Assembly (NCBI GenBank): GCA_022561895.1
Contig: JADFQH010000025.1
Location: forward strand, 1-5,180
From: Methanobacteriota archaeon
GTDB taxonomy: Archaea > Halobacteriota > Halobacteria > Halobacteriales > Halalkalicoccaceae
Direction of reading: 5' to 3'
DNA length: 5,180 bases
Positions 1 to 5,106 of this stretch are shown one piece after another. A program made the translations under genes and the position numbers. The notes beneath the pieces were generated by a model. It made no database searches, had not been told where the DNA came from, and saw nothing but the letters and a program-made list of their open reading frames with translations. How positions within the stretch are numbered: position 1 is the first letter of the stretch; each line of letters begins with the position of its first letter.

Positions 1-803
1 CGTAGTCGTAAAATCCCGTCCCGGTCTTCTTCCCGAGCTCCTCGTTTTCGACCTTTTCGACGAGGGTGGGCGAGGGTTCGTAGGCATCGCCTAAGACCTC
101 GTGCATGTACTCCAGAACGTGATAGCCCACGTCGATTCCCACCTGATCGGCGAGTTCGAAACTACCCATCGGCAGGCCCATGTCGAACTTCGTCGTCGAG
201 TCGACGGCCTCGACGCTTGCGACGCCGTCGTGGACGATCCAGCCCGCCTCGTTCATCAGTGGGACGAGCACGCGGTTGACGATGAAGCCCGGCGAGGTCG
301 AGGGTCGTCTCGTCGGTGTGCGCTCCGGAGATCACCTCGACGAGGGGCATCCGAATCGGGGGGTTGAAAAAGTGCATCCCACAGAAGCGCTCGGGGCGTT
401 CCGTAACCTCCGAGAGCTCCGTGATCGAAAGCGAGGAGGTATTAGTCGCAAAGATCGCTTCCTCGGGTGCGTACTGTTCGACCTCGCCGTAGACCTCCTT
501 TTTGATCTCCATCTGTTCCGGCACTGCTTCGATGAGGAAATCAGTCGAGGAGACGGCCTTCTCCATGTCGACGACAGGGGTCACTCGATCGAGGGCGGCG
601 TCCGCTTCCTCCTCGCTCATCTGGCCCTGTTCTGCGAGTTTGCCGAGGCTCCACTCGATCGACTCGTAGCCGTTCTGGACGAACTCCTCTTTTATATCGC
701 GCATATACACGTCGTAGCCCGCGATCGCGGCGACCTCCGCGATCCCGTGGCCCATGTTGCCCGCACCGAGAACCGTGATGGTGTTGATCTCCTCTAACTC
801 CAT
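1..803 (-). pseudogene. hbd: 3-hydroxyacyl-CoA dehydrogenase, interrupted by an out-of-frame deletion; C-terminus cut by the window edge
   Basis: The family oxidises L-3-hydroxyacyl-CoA to 3-oxoacyl-CoA with NAD(P) in the cytoplasm. Reading from ATG 803, residues 9-18 form the Rossmann strand and GxGxxG loop (GAGNMG), followed by family motifs NTSSLS (about 121-126), GMHFFNPP with the catalytic His at 144, and PLVEV with Glu156. After DETTLDL (residue 170, ending at base 294) this frame turns into Arg/Pro-rich nonsense. The homologous sequence resumes one base over at 292 with PGFIVNR and continues through MGSFELADQVGID to KKTGTGFYDY at base 2, so only a few residues lie off the edge. Family members usually have about 19 residues between the two joined motifs. 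These are missing, and the frame change fits a loss of 3n+2 bases, roughly 56-62. The retained parts plus the missing piece give about 286 residues, the normal length. ATG 803 is chosen because it sits directly before the Rossmann fold; the longer ATG at 857 adds non-homologous sequence. This is either a true pseudogene or an assembly or sequencing error. The family is certain, but the substrate chain length and the symbol are only family-level. Confidence 0.85.
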
Positions 804-1049
804 ACCTGCCAGTGTGATTGGGACCCGTTTCAACGTTTCCCTCTCCGAGATTAACAACTCAAGAGCAGTTTATCACTGGCATCGAACGGGTGTGATCGCG
901 GACGGAGCGGTCGCCATCGGATCCGCTGCGCTGGGTGAAAAGGCTAGCCCACTCGGAAGCGTCGGAATCCGCAGTTCCAAACGTTGCCCGCATTCCCGAT
1001 CACCGATGAATTCCGAGGGCTTTCGTACACCGGCTTCGTACCGATCTCA
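804..1049. other. Intergenic region between divergent dehydrogenase and glycosylase genes
   Basis: This 246-bp stretch should carry the promoters of both flanking genes. No canonical TATA box stands at the leaderless distance from either start. A GTTAAT-like hexamer on the minus strand near 850-855 and a GATAAA near 869-874 could serve the dehydrogenase. Directly before the glycosylase start the heptamer TTCGTAC occurs twice, 13 bp apart (1022-1028 and 1035-1041). No RNA gene or convincing small ORF was found. Confidence 0.4.
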
Positions 1050-1652
1050 ATGACAGCGGCTGATGACGCACTCACACACCTGCGCGAGGACCCCGTGATG
1101 GCGCGGCTGATCGAGAAACACGACCCTTACATCGAACCCGAGTGGGAGGTCGAGTTCGAACGACTCGTCGTATCAGTAATCAACCAGTCGATCTCGACGG
1201 CCGCCGCGAACGCGGTACAGAAACGGGTGTACGCACTCTTTGACGGCCCGATCACACCCGAAGCGGTGCTGGCCGCAAACGACACTGAACTCGCAGAAGC
1301 CGGCCTCGGAAAACAGAAAACCGAGTACCTCAACAACGCCGCAGAAGCGTTTCTCGAACGCGACTACTCCAGGGAGTCGCTTTCTGAGCACTCCGACGAG
1401 GAGGTGATCGAGGCGCTCAGCGAGATCCGCGGGGTCGGCGAGTGGACGGCAAGAATGTACCTACTTTTCGTTCTCGAACGCGAGGACGTCCTCCCACTGG
1501 GGGATCTCGCGGTTCGCCGGGGGATCGAACAGCTGTACAACGACGGTGACGAGCTTTCACGAGCCGAAATGCGAGAGATCGCAGAAGCATGGCGGCCCTA
1601 TCGTTCGGCGGCGACGAAGTACATCTGGGCCGAGTACGAATCCGAGGGCTGA
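1050..1652 (+). CDS. alkA: DNA-3-methyladenine glycosylase II family protein (HhH-GPD, AlkA-like)
   Basis: Base-excision repair enzyme predicted to release alkylated bases such as 3-methyladenine from DNA, leaving an abasic site. The product is 200 residues. An N-terminal helical part (LREDPVMARLIEKH) precedes the HhH-GPD core, which starts at FERLVVSVINQSIS, a typical family opening. The helix-hairpin-helix is at about 125-138 (RGVGEWTARMYLLF, with GVG at 128-130). The W after GVGE is typical of the AlkA branch, and there is no Fe-S cysteine cluster of the Nth/MutY type. The catalytic aspartate is Asp152 in PLGDLAVRRG. All key positions are present, so the gene looks intact. ATG 1050 is preferred; an in-frame TTG at 984 would add 22 residues unlike the family N-terminus. 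There is no Shine-Dalgarno sequence, which is normal for haloarchaea. It converges on the RimK-like gene with 2 bp between stop codons and no visible terminator. E. coli AlkA is longer because of an extra N-terminal domain that is absent here, so the exact substrate range is uncertain. Confidence 0.9.
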   Translation: MTAADDALTHLREDPVMARLIEKHDPYIEPEWEVEFERLVVSVINQSISTAAANAVQKRVYALFDGPITPEAVLAANDTELAEAGLGKQKTEYLNNAAEAFLERDYSRESLSEHSDEEVIEALSEIRGVGEWTARMYLLFVLEREDVLPLGDLAVRRGIEQLYNDGDELSRAEMREIAEAWRPYRSAATKYIWAEYESEG

Positions 1653-1654
1653 CG

Positions 1655-3019
1655 CTATTCGAGCTGTTCTTCTTCCTCTTCTTCCTCTTCTTTGTCGGGA
1701 TCGTAGTCCTCCGCCTCCGCGCGGCGGCGAACGTCGACCTGGTAGTGTTCGAGGATATCCCGGCCCAACAGGAGGGCGTAGTCCATATGGCTCCGGTCCT
1801 CGATGCTCGCGGTGACGGTGTGCTGGTTGCCCGCGACCCCGACGACGAGGTCGACGACTGGCCGGGATCGGCTGGATTTCGAGCTACCGGAGCGTACTCG
1901 CGTGATGGATTTGATCGGGCCGGCTCCGATCTCGGCAGCTAATCCAGTATCGATGCTGGTTCGCGCTGCCCCGGTATCGGATTTGGCGATCACGGTCTCG
2001 CTGCCGCTGGTCCCGCTTACGTGGACCTCCTCGGTGTAGCCGATAGTGGCGACCTCGCCGGTGGTGGTGTCCGCTCCCACCGGCATGGCTGTGGGTCGTG
2101 AGTCGTCCAAGGTCGCCGAGAGATCGTGAACGCGCTCAGTATCAACCTCGCCGCCGCCGAGTTCGATCGCGAGCTGGGCGATGTATGGCGCGGGGCTGAC
2201 GTTCGAGGCACGGTAGAGTCCCCGAAAGCCCGCCGTAGGGTTGACTTCGAGAACGAACCAGCCCTCATCACCCTCGATGAGGTCGACGCCCGCGTAATCG
2301 AGCCCGATTACGTCGGTGGCTTTCGTCGCCATCTCGACGGCCTCGTCGGGAAGTCTGTCGGTTGCGTTCTCGACATCGCCTCCCAAAGCGACGTTCGTCC
2401 GCCAGTCGTTTTCGGGGGCGTAACGGTTCATCGCGCCGACGATCCGGCCACCGACGACGTACACCCGGAGATCGCGGTGGCGCTCGCCGTCGCGCTCGAT
2501 GAGCTCCTGGAGGAACGCCTGTCGGTTGCCGACACGCGGGTTGACCGTCTCGTCGGGCCCGATCTTCCACGTCCCCCCGCCGTGCGTGCCGATGGCGGTC
2601 TTGTAGACGACTTCCTCGCTGAACTCGCCGCGACCCTCGTTCAATCGTCGGTTATCGAGTGCGAGCAGCGCGTTCGGCACGGGGACGCCGGCGTCGGCGA
2701 GCGTCACGCCAGTCGCGAACTTGTGGAGGGCGGTGAGCGTCGCCTGCGGGCGGTTGAGCATCGGGCGAAGCGAGTCGTAGGTCGTTGCGAGCCCGAGTTC
2801 CTCGCTCGGGTGACCCGTGTTCGAAAGGAGCAGTCGGTTCGCGATCACGTCGACATCGGGTTCGAGATGAACACCCTCCGAATCGATCTCGATCGCGCTG
2901 TTTTCCTGTCTGAGCCACTCGCCGCGGTGGCCGAGATCCTCGATCGCATTGAGAATCGCTTTCGTCTCCTTGCTGCTGTGTAGGCTCAACACCCCGACGC
3001 GGACACTCCCTGTTTCCAT
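1655..3019 (-). CDS. rimK: RimK-type ATP-grasp ligase fused to a RimB/COG4067-like aspartyl-protease-fold ('ATP-dependent zinc protease') domain
   Basis: 454 residues from ATG 3019. Residues 5-85 form the RimK pre-ATP-grasp domain (VRVGVLSLHSSKET). Residues about 90-290 are the ATP-grasp fold: RPQATLTALHKFATG, a glycine-rich ATP loop (TAIGTHGGGTW, 141-151), ELIERDGERHRDLRVYVVGG, and the Mg-binding EVNPTAGFRG with Glu258 and Asn260. Such enzymes join an amino acid, often glutamate, to a protein C-terminus or small metabolite using ATP. Residues about 325-430 resemble the RimB/zinc-protease family: AKSDTGAARTS with Asp348-Thr-Gly, and LLLGRDILEHYQVDV near the end. In many bacteria these two domains are separate neighbouring genes; here they are one chain. 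The protein ends in eight glutamates and QLE. An in-frame GTG at 3034 would add five residues, but ATG 3019 has a T-rich TATA-like block 25-29 bp upstream, favouring a leaderless message from ATG. It is divergent from the AstE-like gene. Which substrate is ligated is unknown. The symbol is by family; ribosomal S6 modification is not implied. Confidence 0.88.
   Translation of the reverse strand: METGSVRVGVLSLHSSKETKAILNAIEDLGHRGEWLRQENSAIEIDSEGVHLEPDVDVIANRLLLSNTGHPSEELGLATTYDSLRPMLNRPQATLTALHKFATGVTLADAGVPVPNALLALDNRRLNEGRGEFSEEVVYKTAIGTHGGGTWKIGPDETVNPRVGNRQAFLQELIERDGERHRDLRVYVVGGRIVGAMNRYAPENDWRTNVALGGDVENATDRLPDEAVEMATKATDVIGLDYAGVDLIEGDEGWFVLEVNPTAGFRGLYRASNVSPAPYIAQLAIELGGGEVDTERVHDLSATLDDSRPTAMPVGADTTTGEVATIGYTEEVHVSGTSGSETVIAKSDTGAARTSIDTGLAAEIGAGPIKSITRVRSGSSKSSRSRPVVDLVVGVAGNQHTVTASIEDRSHMDYALLLGRDILEHYQVDVRRRAEAEDYDPDKEEEEEEEEQLE
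1667..1690 (-). repeat. GAA/GAG codon run encoding eight consecutive glutamates
   Basis: Eight Glu codons (six GAA, two GAG) lie just before the QLE end of the RimK-like protein. The 9-bp unit GAAGAGGAA recurs, so the tract could change length by replication slippage in steps of three bases without breaking the frame. Confidence 0.85.
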
Positions 3020-3028
3020 ATTCCGAAA

Positions 3029-3041
3029 ACTCACGGTGAGT
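3029..3041. promoter_or_regulatory. 13-bp perfect palindrome between the divergent RimK-like and AstE-like genes, possible operator
   Basis: The 6-bp arms ACTCAC and GTGAGT are separated by a single G. The site lies between the possible TATA element and the ATG of the RimK-like gene, close to its expected transcription start, where a bound dimeric repressor would block initiation. No regulator gene is in the window. Function is inferred from symmetry and position only. Confidence 0.35.
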
Positions 3042-3043
3042 CC

Positions 3044-3048
3044 AAAAA
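3044..3048 (-). promoter_or_regulatory. Possible TATA element of the RimK-like gene
   Basis: On the minus strand the sequence reads CGTTTTTGG, with the T5 block 25-29 bp before ATG 3019. That is the spacing expected for a leaderless haloarchaeal transcript starting at or near the ATG. The element is a weak match to the haloarchaeal TATA consensus. Confidence 0.3.
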
Positions 3049-3075
3049 CGTTGCCTCTGCAGGCGGGTGGGAGGG

Positions 3076-3083
3076 TTATTATA
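3076..3083 (+). promoter_or_regulatory. TATA box of the AstE-like gene
   Basis: TTATTATA is the only strongly A/T block in this 86-bp promoter region. It lies 22-29 bp before ATG 3106, which predicts transcription starting at or within a few bases of the start codon (leaderless mRNA). The absence of a Shine-Dalgarno sequence agrees with this. Confidence 0.65.
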
Positions 3084-3105
3084 GATCGAGGGCACAGAAG
3101 CAGTC

Positions 3106-4122
3106 ATGACCGACTCGCTCTCCCCGTTCGTGTACAGCGGGGGGACGGTTGCGCCCGGCGAGACCGCGAACATCCGCTACACCGTCAGCGAGACCTACCT
3201 CGGTGACCCGGTCAGAATCCCCGTCACGATCGTCAACGGCAACAAACCCGGCCCGACGGCGTGTCTCACTGCCGCGACCCACGGCGACGAACTGAACGGC
3301 ATCGAGGTCGTCCGCGCGGTCGCCTACGAGTGGGATCACGCGGACCTTCACGGCACGATCGTCTGCCTGCCTGTACTCAACGTCCCCGGATTCCTCGCCC
3401 AGCAGCGCTATCTGCCCATTCTCGACCGCGACCTGAACCGCTCCTTTCCCGGCTACGAGTCCGGAACGAGCGCCCGGCGGATGGCTCATCGCATCTACAC
3501 CAACTTCATCGAGCCGTGCGATTTCGTCCTCGATTTTCACACCTCGACGCGCGGGCGCAACAACATGCTTCACGTCCGGGCGAACATGGAAAACCCGGAC
3601 GTCGAACGACTCGCGCGCGCCTTCGCCTCGAACGTCATAATCGCCGGGCAGGGCCCCGAGGGAACGCTTCGCCGGGAGGCGAGCGACGACGGAATTCCCG
3701 CAGTAACCATTGAAATGGGCGGGGCCCACCAGTTCCAACGGGACCTGATCGACGAAGCCCTCAGCGGAACCGAGAGCGTTTTCGCCGAGTACGGGCTTCG
3801 TCCCCGAACGAAAGTCCGATGGCCGGGCTGGCGAACCGTCATTCAGGACGATCTCGAAAAGACATGGATCCGGGCGGATTCGGGCGGCATCGTCGATATG
3901 CACCACCGTCGAGGTGCGCTCGTCCGCGAGGACGAGGCGGTCTGTACGATCACCAACCCCTTCATGACCCAGAAGGACATCGTCAAAGCGCCCTTTACCG
4001 GCCTTCTGGTGGGCGTGCTCGAAAATCCGGTCGTCTATCCGGGCAACCCGATCTGCCATCTGGTCGAACTCGACGAGGAGATCAGGCATATCGTCGAAGC
4101 GCGCCATCTGGCCGGGGAATAA
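3106..4122 (+). CDS. Succinylglutamate desuccinylase/aspartoacylase (AstE/AspA) family zinc hydrolase
   Basis: Cytoplasmic zinc-dependent hydrolase of the M14-like AstE/AspA family (COG3608), 338 residues, with no signal peptide. Zinc ligands are visible as HGDE (His59, Glu62) and DFHTS (His145). Substrate-binding DLNRSFPG with Asn111-Arg112 and the general-base glutamate in TIEMGG (Glu203) are also present, so it should be active. Residues about 255-320 form the C-terminal beta-barrel, lipoyl-like extension (GGIVDMHHRRGALV, then KAPFTGLLVGVLENPVVYPGNP) found in the COG3608 branch and not in classic AstE. The family cleaves N-acyl amino acids or C-terminal residues, and the exact substrate here is unknown. 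It stands back to back with the RimK-RimB fusion. COG3608, RimK and COG4067 genes are recurrent neighbours in bacteria and haloarchaea, so it may undo or trim what the ligase makes. True arginine catabolism by the AST pathway is unlikely because no other ast gene is present. The start is set by the TATA box at 3076-3083 and by the lack of an alternative. Confidence 0.88.
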   Translation: MTDSLSPFVYSGGTVAPGETANIRYTVSETYLGDPVRIPVTIVNGNKPGPTACLTAATHGDELNGIEVVRAVAYEWDHADLHGTIVCLPVLNVPGFLAQQRYLPILDRDLNRSFPGYESGTSARRMAHRIYTNFIEPCDFVLDFHTSTRGRNNMLHVRANMENPDVERLARAFASNVIIAGQGPEGTLRREASDDGIPAVTIEMGGAHQFQRDLIDEALSGTESVFAEYGLRPRTKVRWPGWRTVIQDDLEKTWIRADSGGIVDMHHRRGALVREDEAVCTITNPFMTQKDIVKAPFTGLLVGVLENPVVYPGNPICHLVELDEEIRHIVEARHLAGE

Positions 4123-4123
4123 T

Positions 4124-4306
4124 CCCTCGGTCCGACTCAAAGCACGCGATCTCGTCAGGCACAAAGCACCGTACTGGGCTATCGGTGACGCGGAGCACGT
4201 TACCGACGCCGTCTTGCTTCACTCGACTGCGTCGTTTCTCGACGAGGAACTCGGAGCGGAGAGCCGCGAGGAGTGGCTGTCCGCCGCTCGCGAGGATCGA
4301 GAGTGA
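4124..4306 (+). pseudogene. Antitoxin-like small protein, start codon lost
   Basis: The reading frame is open and G/C-ending for 60 residues, from PSVRLKARDLVRHKAPYW through EHVTDAVLLHSTASFLDEE to EEWLSAAREDRE and a TGA at 4304-4306. Codon choice and acidic composition look like real haloarchaeal coding sequence, but no ATG, GTG or TTG occurs in this frame, which runs back into the end of the AstE-like gene. The TGA overlaps the GTG start of the next frame as GTGA, the coupled arrangement common in toxin-antitoxin pairs. I do not recognise the family with certainty; the antitoxin role is inferred from size, the helical C-terminus and the next gene. It is probably an antitoxin whose first few codons were lost when sequence downstream of the AstE-like gene was rearranged. 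A non-standard start codon is the alternative. Confidence 0.5.
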
Positions 4307-4457
4307 CCGACGTACCGGCGTTCGACGCGCTGAAACGCGGTCACGTTGTTCTCCCCCCTGTCCGTTCACCGAACACGACGACGCAACGAGACCATGAGTT
4401 GTCGTGAACAACGCATCCCATCCCTTCGATCACTATCAGTACGTCGCGATGGGGCTC
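4303..4457 (+). pseudogene. MazF/PemK-type toxin remnant with frameshift, nonsense codon and missing 3' half
   Basis: GTG 4303 opens with MTDVPAFDALKRGHVVL, resembling the start of haloarchaeal PemK/MazF-like toxins, which are ribosome-independent mRNA interferases. At the C6 run (4353-4358) the frame slips by one base. The other frame then gives PCPFTEHDDATRP, a TGA at 4395-4397, and VVVNNASHPFDHYQYVAMGL, ending at 4457. The pattern RP-W-VVVNN-SHPF is what such proteins show, and TGA in place of TGG is the simplest origin of the stop. If one C is restored and the stop is read as Trp, about 52 residues of a toxin N-terminal half appear. The rest (roughly half of a 100-115 residue protein) is absent because the inverted-repeat segment begins at 4458. 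The gene must be non-functional. The family call rests on remembered motif patterns, not an alignment. Confidence 0.55.
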
Positions 4458-4558
4458 ATAGGGATTATCGTAGCCAGCCGGACATTTCGATCCCCCTCCG
4501 ATGGCGGAGTCTCTCGGTCCGTCGGTAAACATCTATGAACTCCCACGATAATCCCTAT
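4458..4558. mobile_element. 101-bp segment with perfect 14-bp terminal inverted repeats (MITE-like)
   Basis: ATAGGGATTATCGT at 4458-4471 is repeated as its exact reverse complement at 4545-4558. The 73 bp between them encode nothing convincing; the short ORFs on both strands have no family features. The left repeat begins at the base after the last recognisable toxin codon, as expected for an insertion or rearrangement point. The right end contains the palindrome CCCTATAGGG (4553-4562). No clear target-site duplication is visible, and the sequences on the two sides do not belong to one gene. It could be a miniature inverted-repeat transposable element, fused ends of a decayed insertion sequence, or a recombination scar. 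I cannot assign it to a known IS family. Confidence 0.5.
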
Positions 4559-4986
4559 AGGGTGCAGGCTTGTAATTCCTTTACTTTCGTCCAGGCATGC
4601 TCTGCAGCGACTAAGTCTGCTTGAGATGGGTCTGAAAATAACGTTGAAAACGGCTCTCGATTGAGTCGATTTTCAGAAATATTGGCTCTGTCGAACCGCA
4701 CTGTGAATTCTGTTGTGCCCTCCACTCTATCAAGTATGAGTTTCTTTATTCGGTATATAATTCCAGAGTCCTCATCAAGGTCAATATCAGTAACTGTTCC
4801 AACGAAGGGACCATCTGCATACGTTGCTCCTTCAAGTTGATCCTGTAAGTACAGTTCTTGTTCTTGCGCAGAACGCACTCTTCTCCATCGTCTTTTATGA
4901 AACCATCGAACGACACCTATAATCGCACCAAGAATGATAACGAGTGAGCTGATAATTGTGGCAAGGTCAATCAAGAGAAGCTGCAT
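4555..4986 (-). CDS. Small single-pass membrane protein of unknown family
   Basis: 143 residues from ATG 4986. Residues about 3-28 form one hydrophobic transmembrane helix (LLLIDLATIISSLVIILG). A very basic stretch follows (HKRRWRRVR, about 30-38), so by the positive-inside rule the N-terminus is outside and the C-terminal part is cytoplasmic. Residues 40-143 look soluble, with alternating beta-like segments (GPFVGTVTDIDLDEDSG, GTTEFTVRFDRANI) and a helical end. I recognise no domain. Longer in-frame starts exist at 5010 and 5049; ATG 4986 is preferred because it puts the helix at the N-terminus. The gene is strikingly AT-rich: two 60-base lines I counted gave 35% and 45% GC, against well over 60% in the genes to the left. 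Its codon use also differs, suggesting horizontal transfer. The TAG stop (4555-4557) lies inside the right 14-bp inverted repeat, so the natural C-terminus may have been replaced. No partner gene is visible. Confidence 0.6.
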   Translation of the reverse strand: MQLLLIDLATIISSLVIILGAIIGVVRWFHKRRWRRVRSAQEQELYLQDQLEGATYADGPFVGTVTDIDLDEDSGIIYRIKKLILDRVEGTTEFTVRFDRANISENRLNREPFSTLFSDPSQADLVAAEHAWTKVKELQACTL

Positions 4987-5106
4987 ACCTACTTTATGTA
5001 CGAGGCTCATACGAGCACGCCTCTGTTCGCCCTGACTTGCGTACCACAAGTTACTATCGAAATGATCTTACGGAATCTGCTATGCTCGCGGGTTCCGCTC
5101 GGAAAA

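Noticed and set aside
180..797. 205-codon plus-strand frame opposite the dehydrogenase
   Set aside because: Antisense shadow; the minus strand shows GAGNMG and the other dehydrogenase motifs.
1022..1041. Tandem TTCGTAC repeats before the glycosylase as an operator
   Set aside because: Only two 7-bp copies, no symmetry and no known regulator, so there is too little to claim a site; recorded only in the intergenic note.
984..1049. Upstream TTG start for the glycosylase
   Set aside because: The 22 added residues do not look like the family N-terminus, and ATG 1050 directly precedes conserved sequence.
2126..2983. 285-codon plus-strand frame inside the RimK-like gene
   Set aside because: No recognisable domain; it mirrors the ATP-grasp coding region in antisense, which has clear conserved motifs.
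3020..3034. Upstream GTG start for the RimK-like gene
   Set aside because: It would place the start between the TATA-like block and ATG 3019, within the palindrome, leaving too little room for promoter spacing; the five added residues carry no family features.
3079..4164. Long open frame (361 codons) on the minus strand opposite the AstE-like gene
   Set aside because: It lacks family motifs and is the antisense shadow expected in GC-rich coding DNA; the plus-strand protein has all zinc and catalytic motifs.
4341..4532. Short overlapping frames on both strands through the toxin remnant and the inverted-repeat segment
   Set aside because: They cross the inverted repeat, are Arg/Ser-rich and have no family features, while a different frame pair gives MazF-like motifs.
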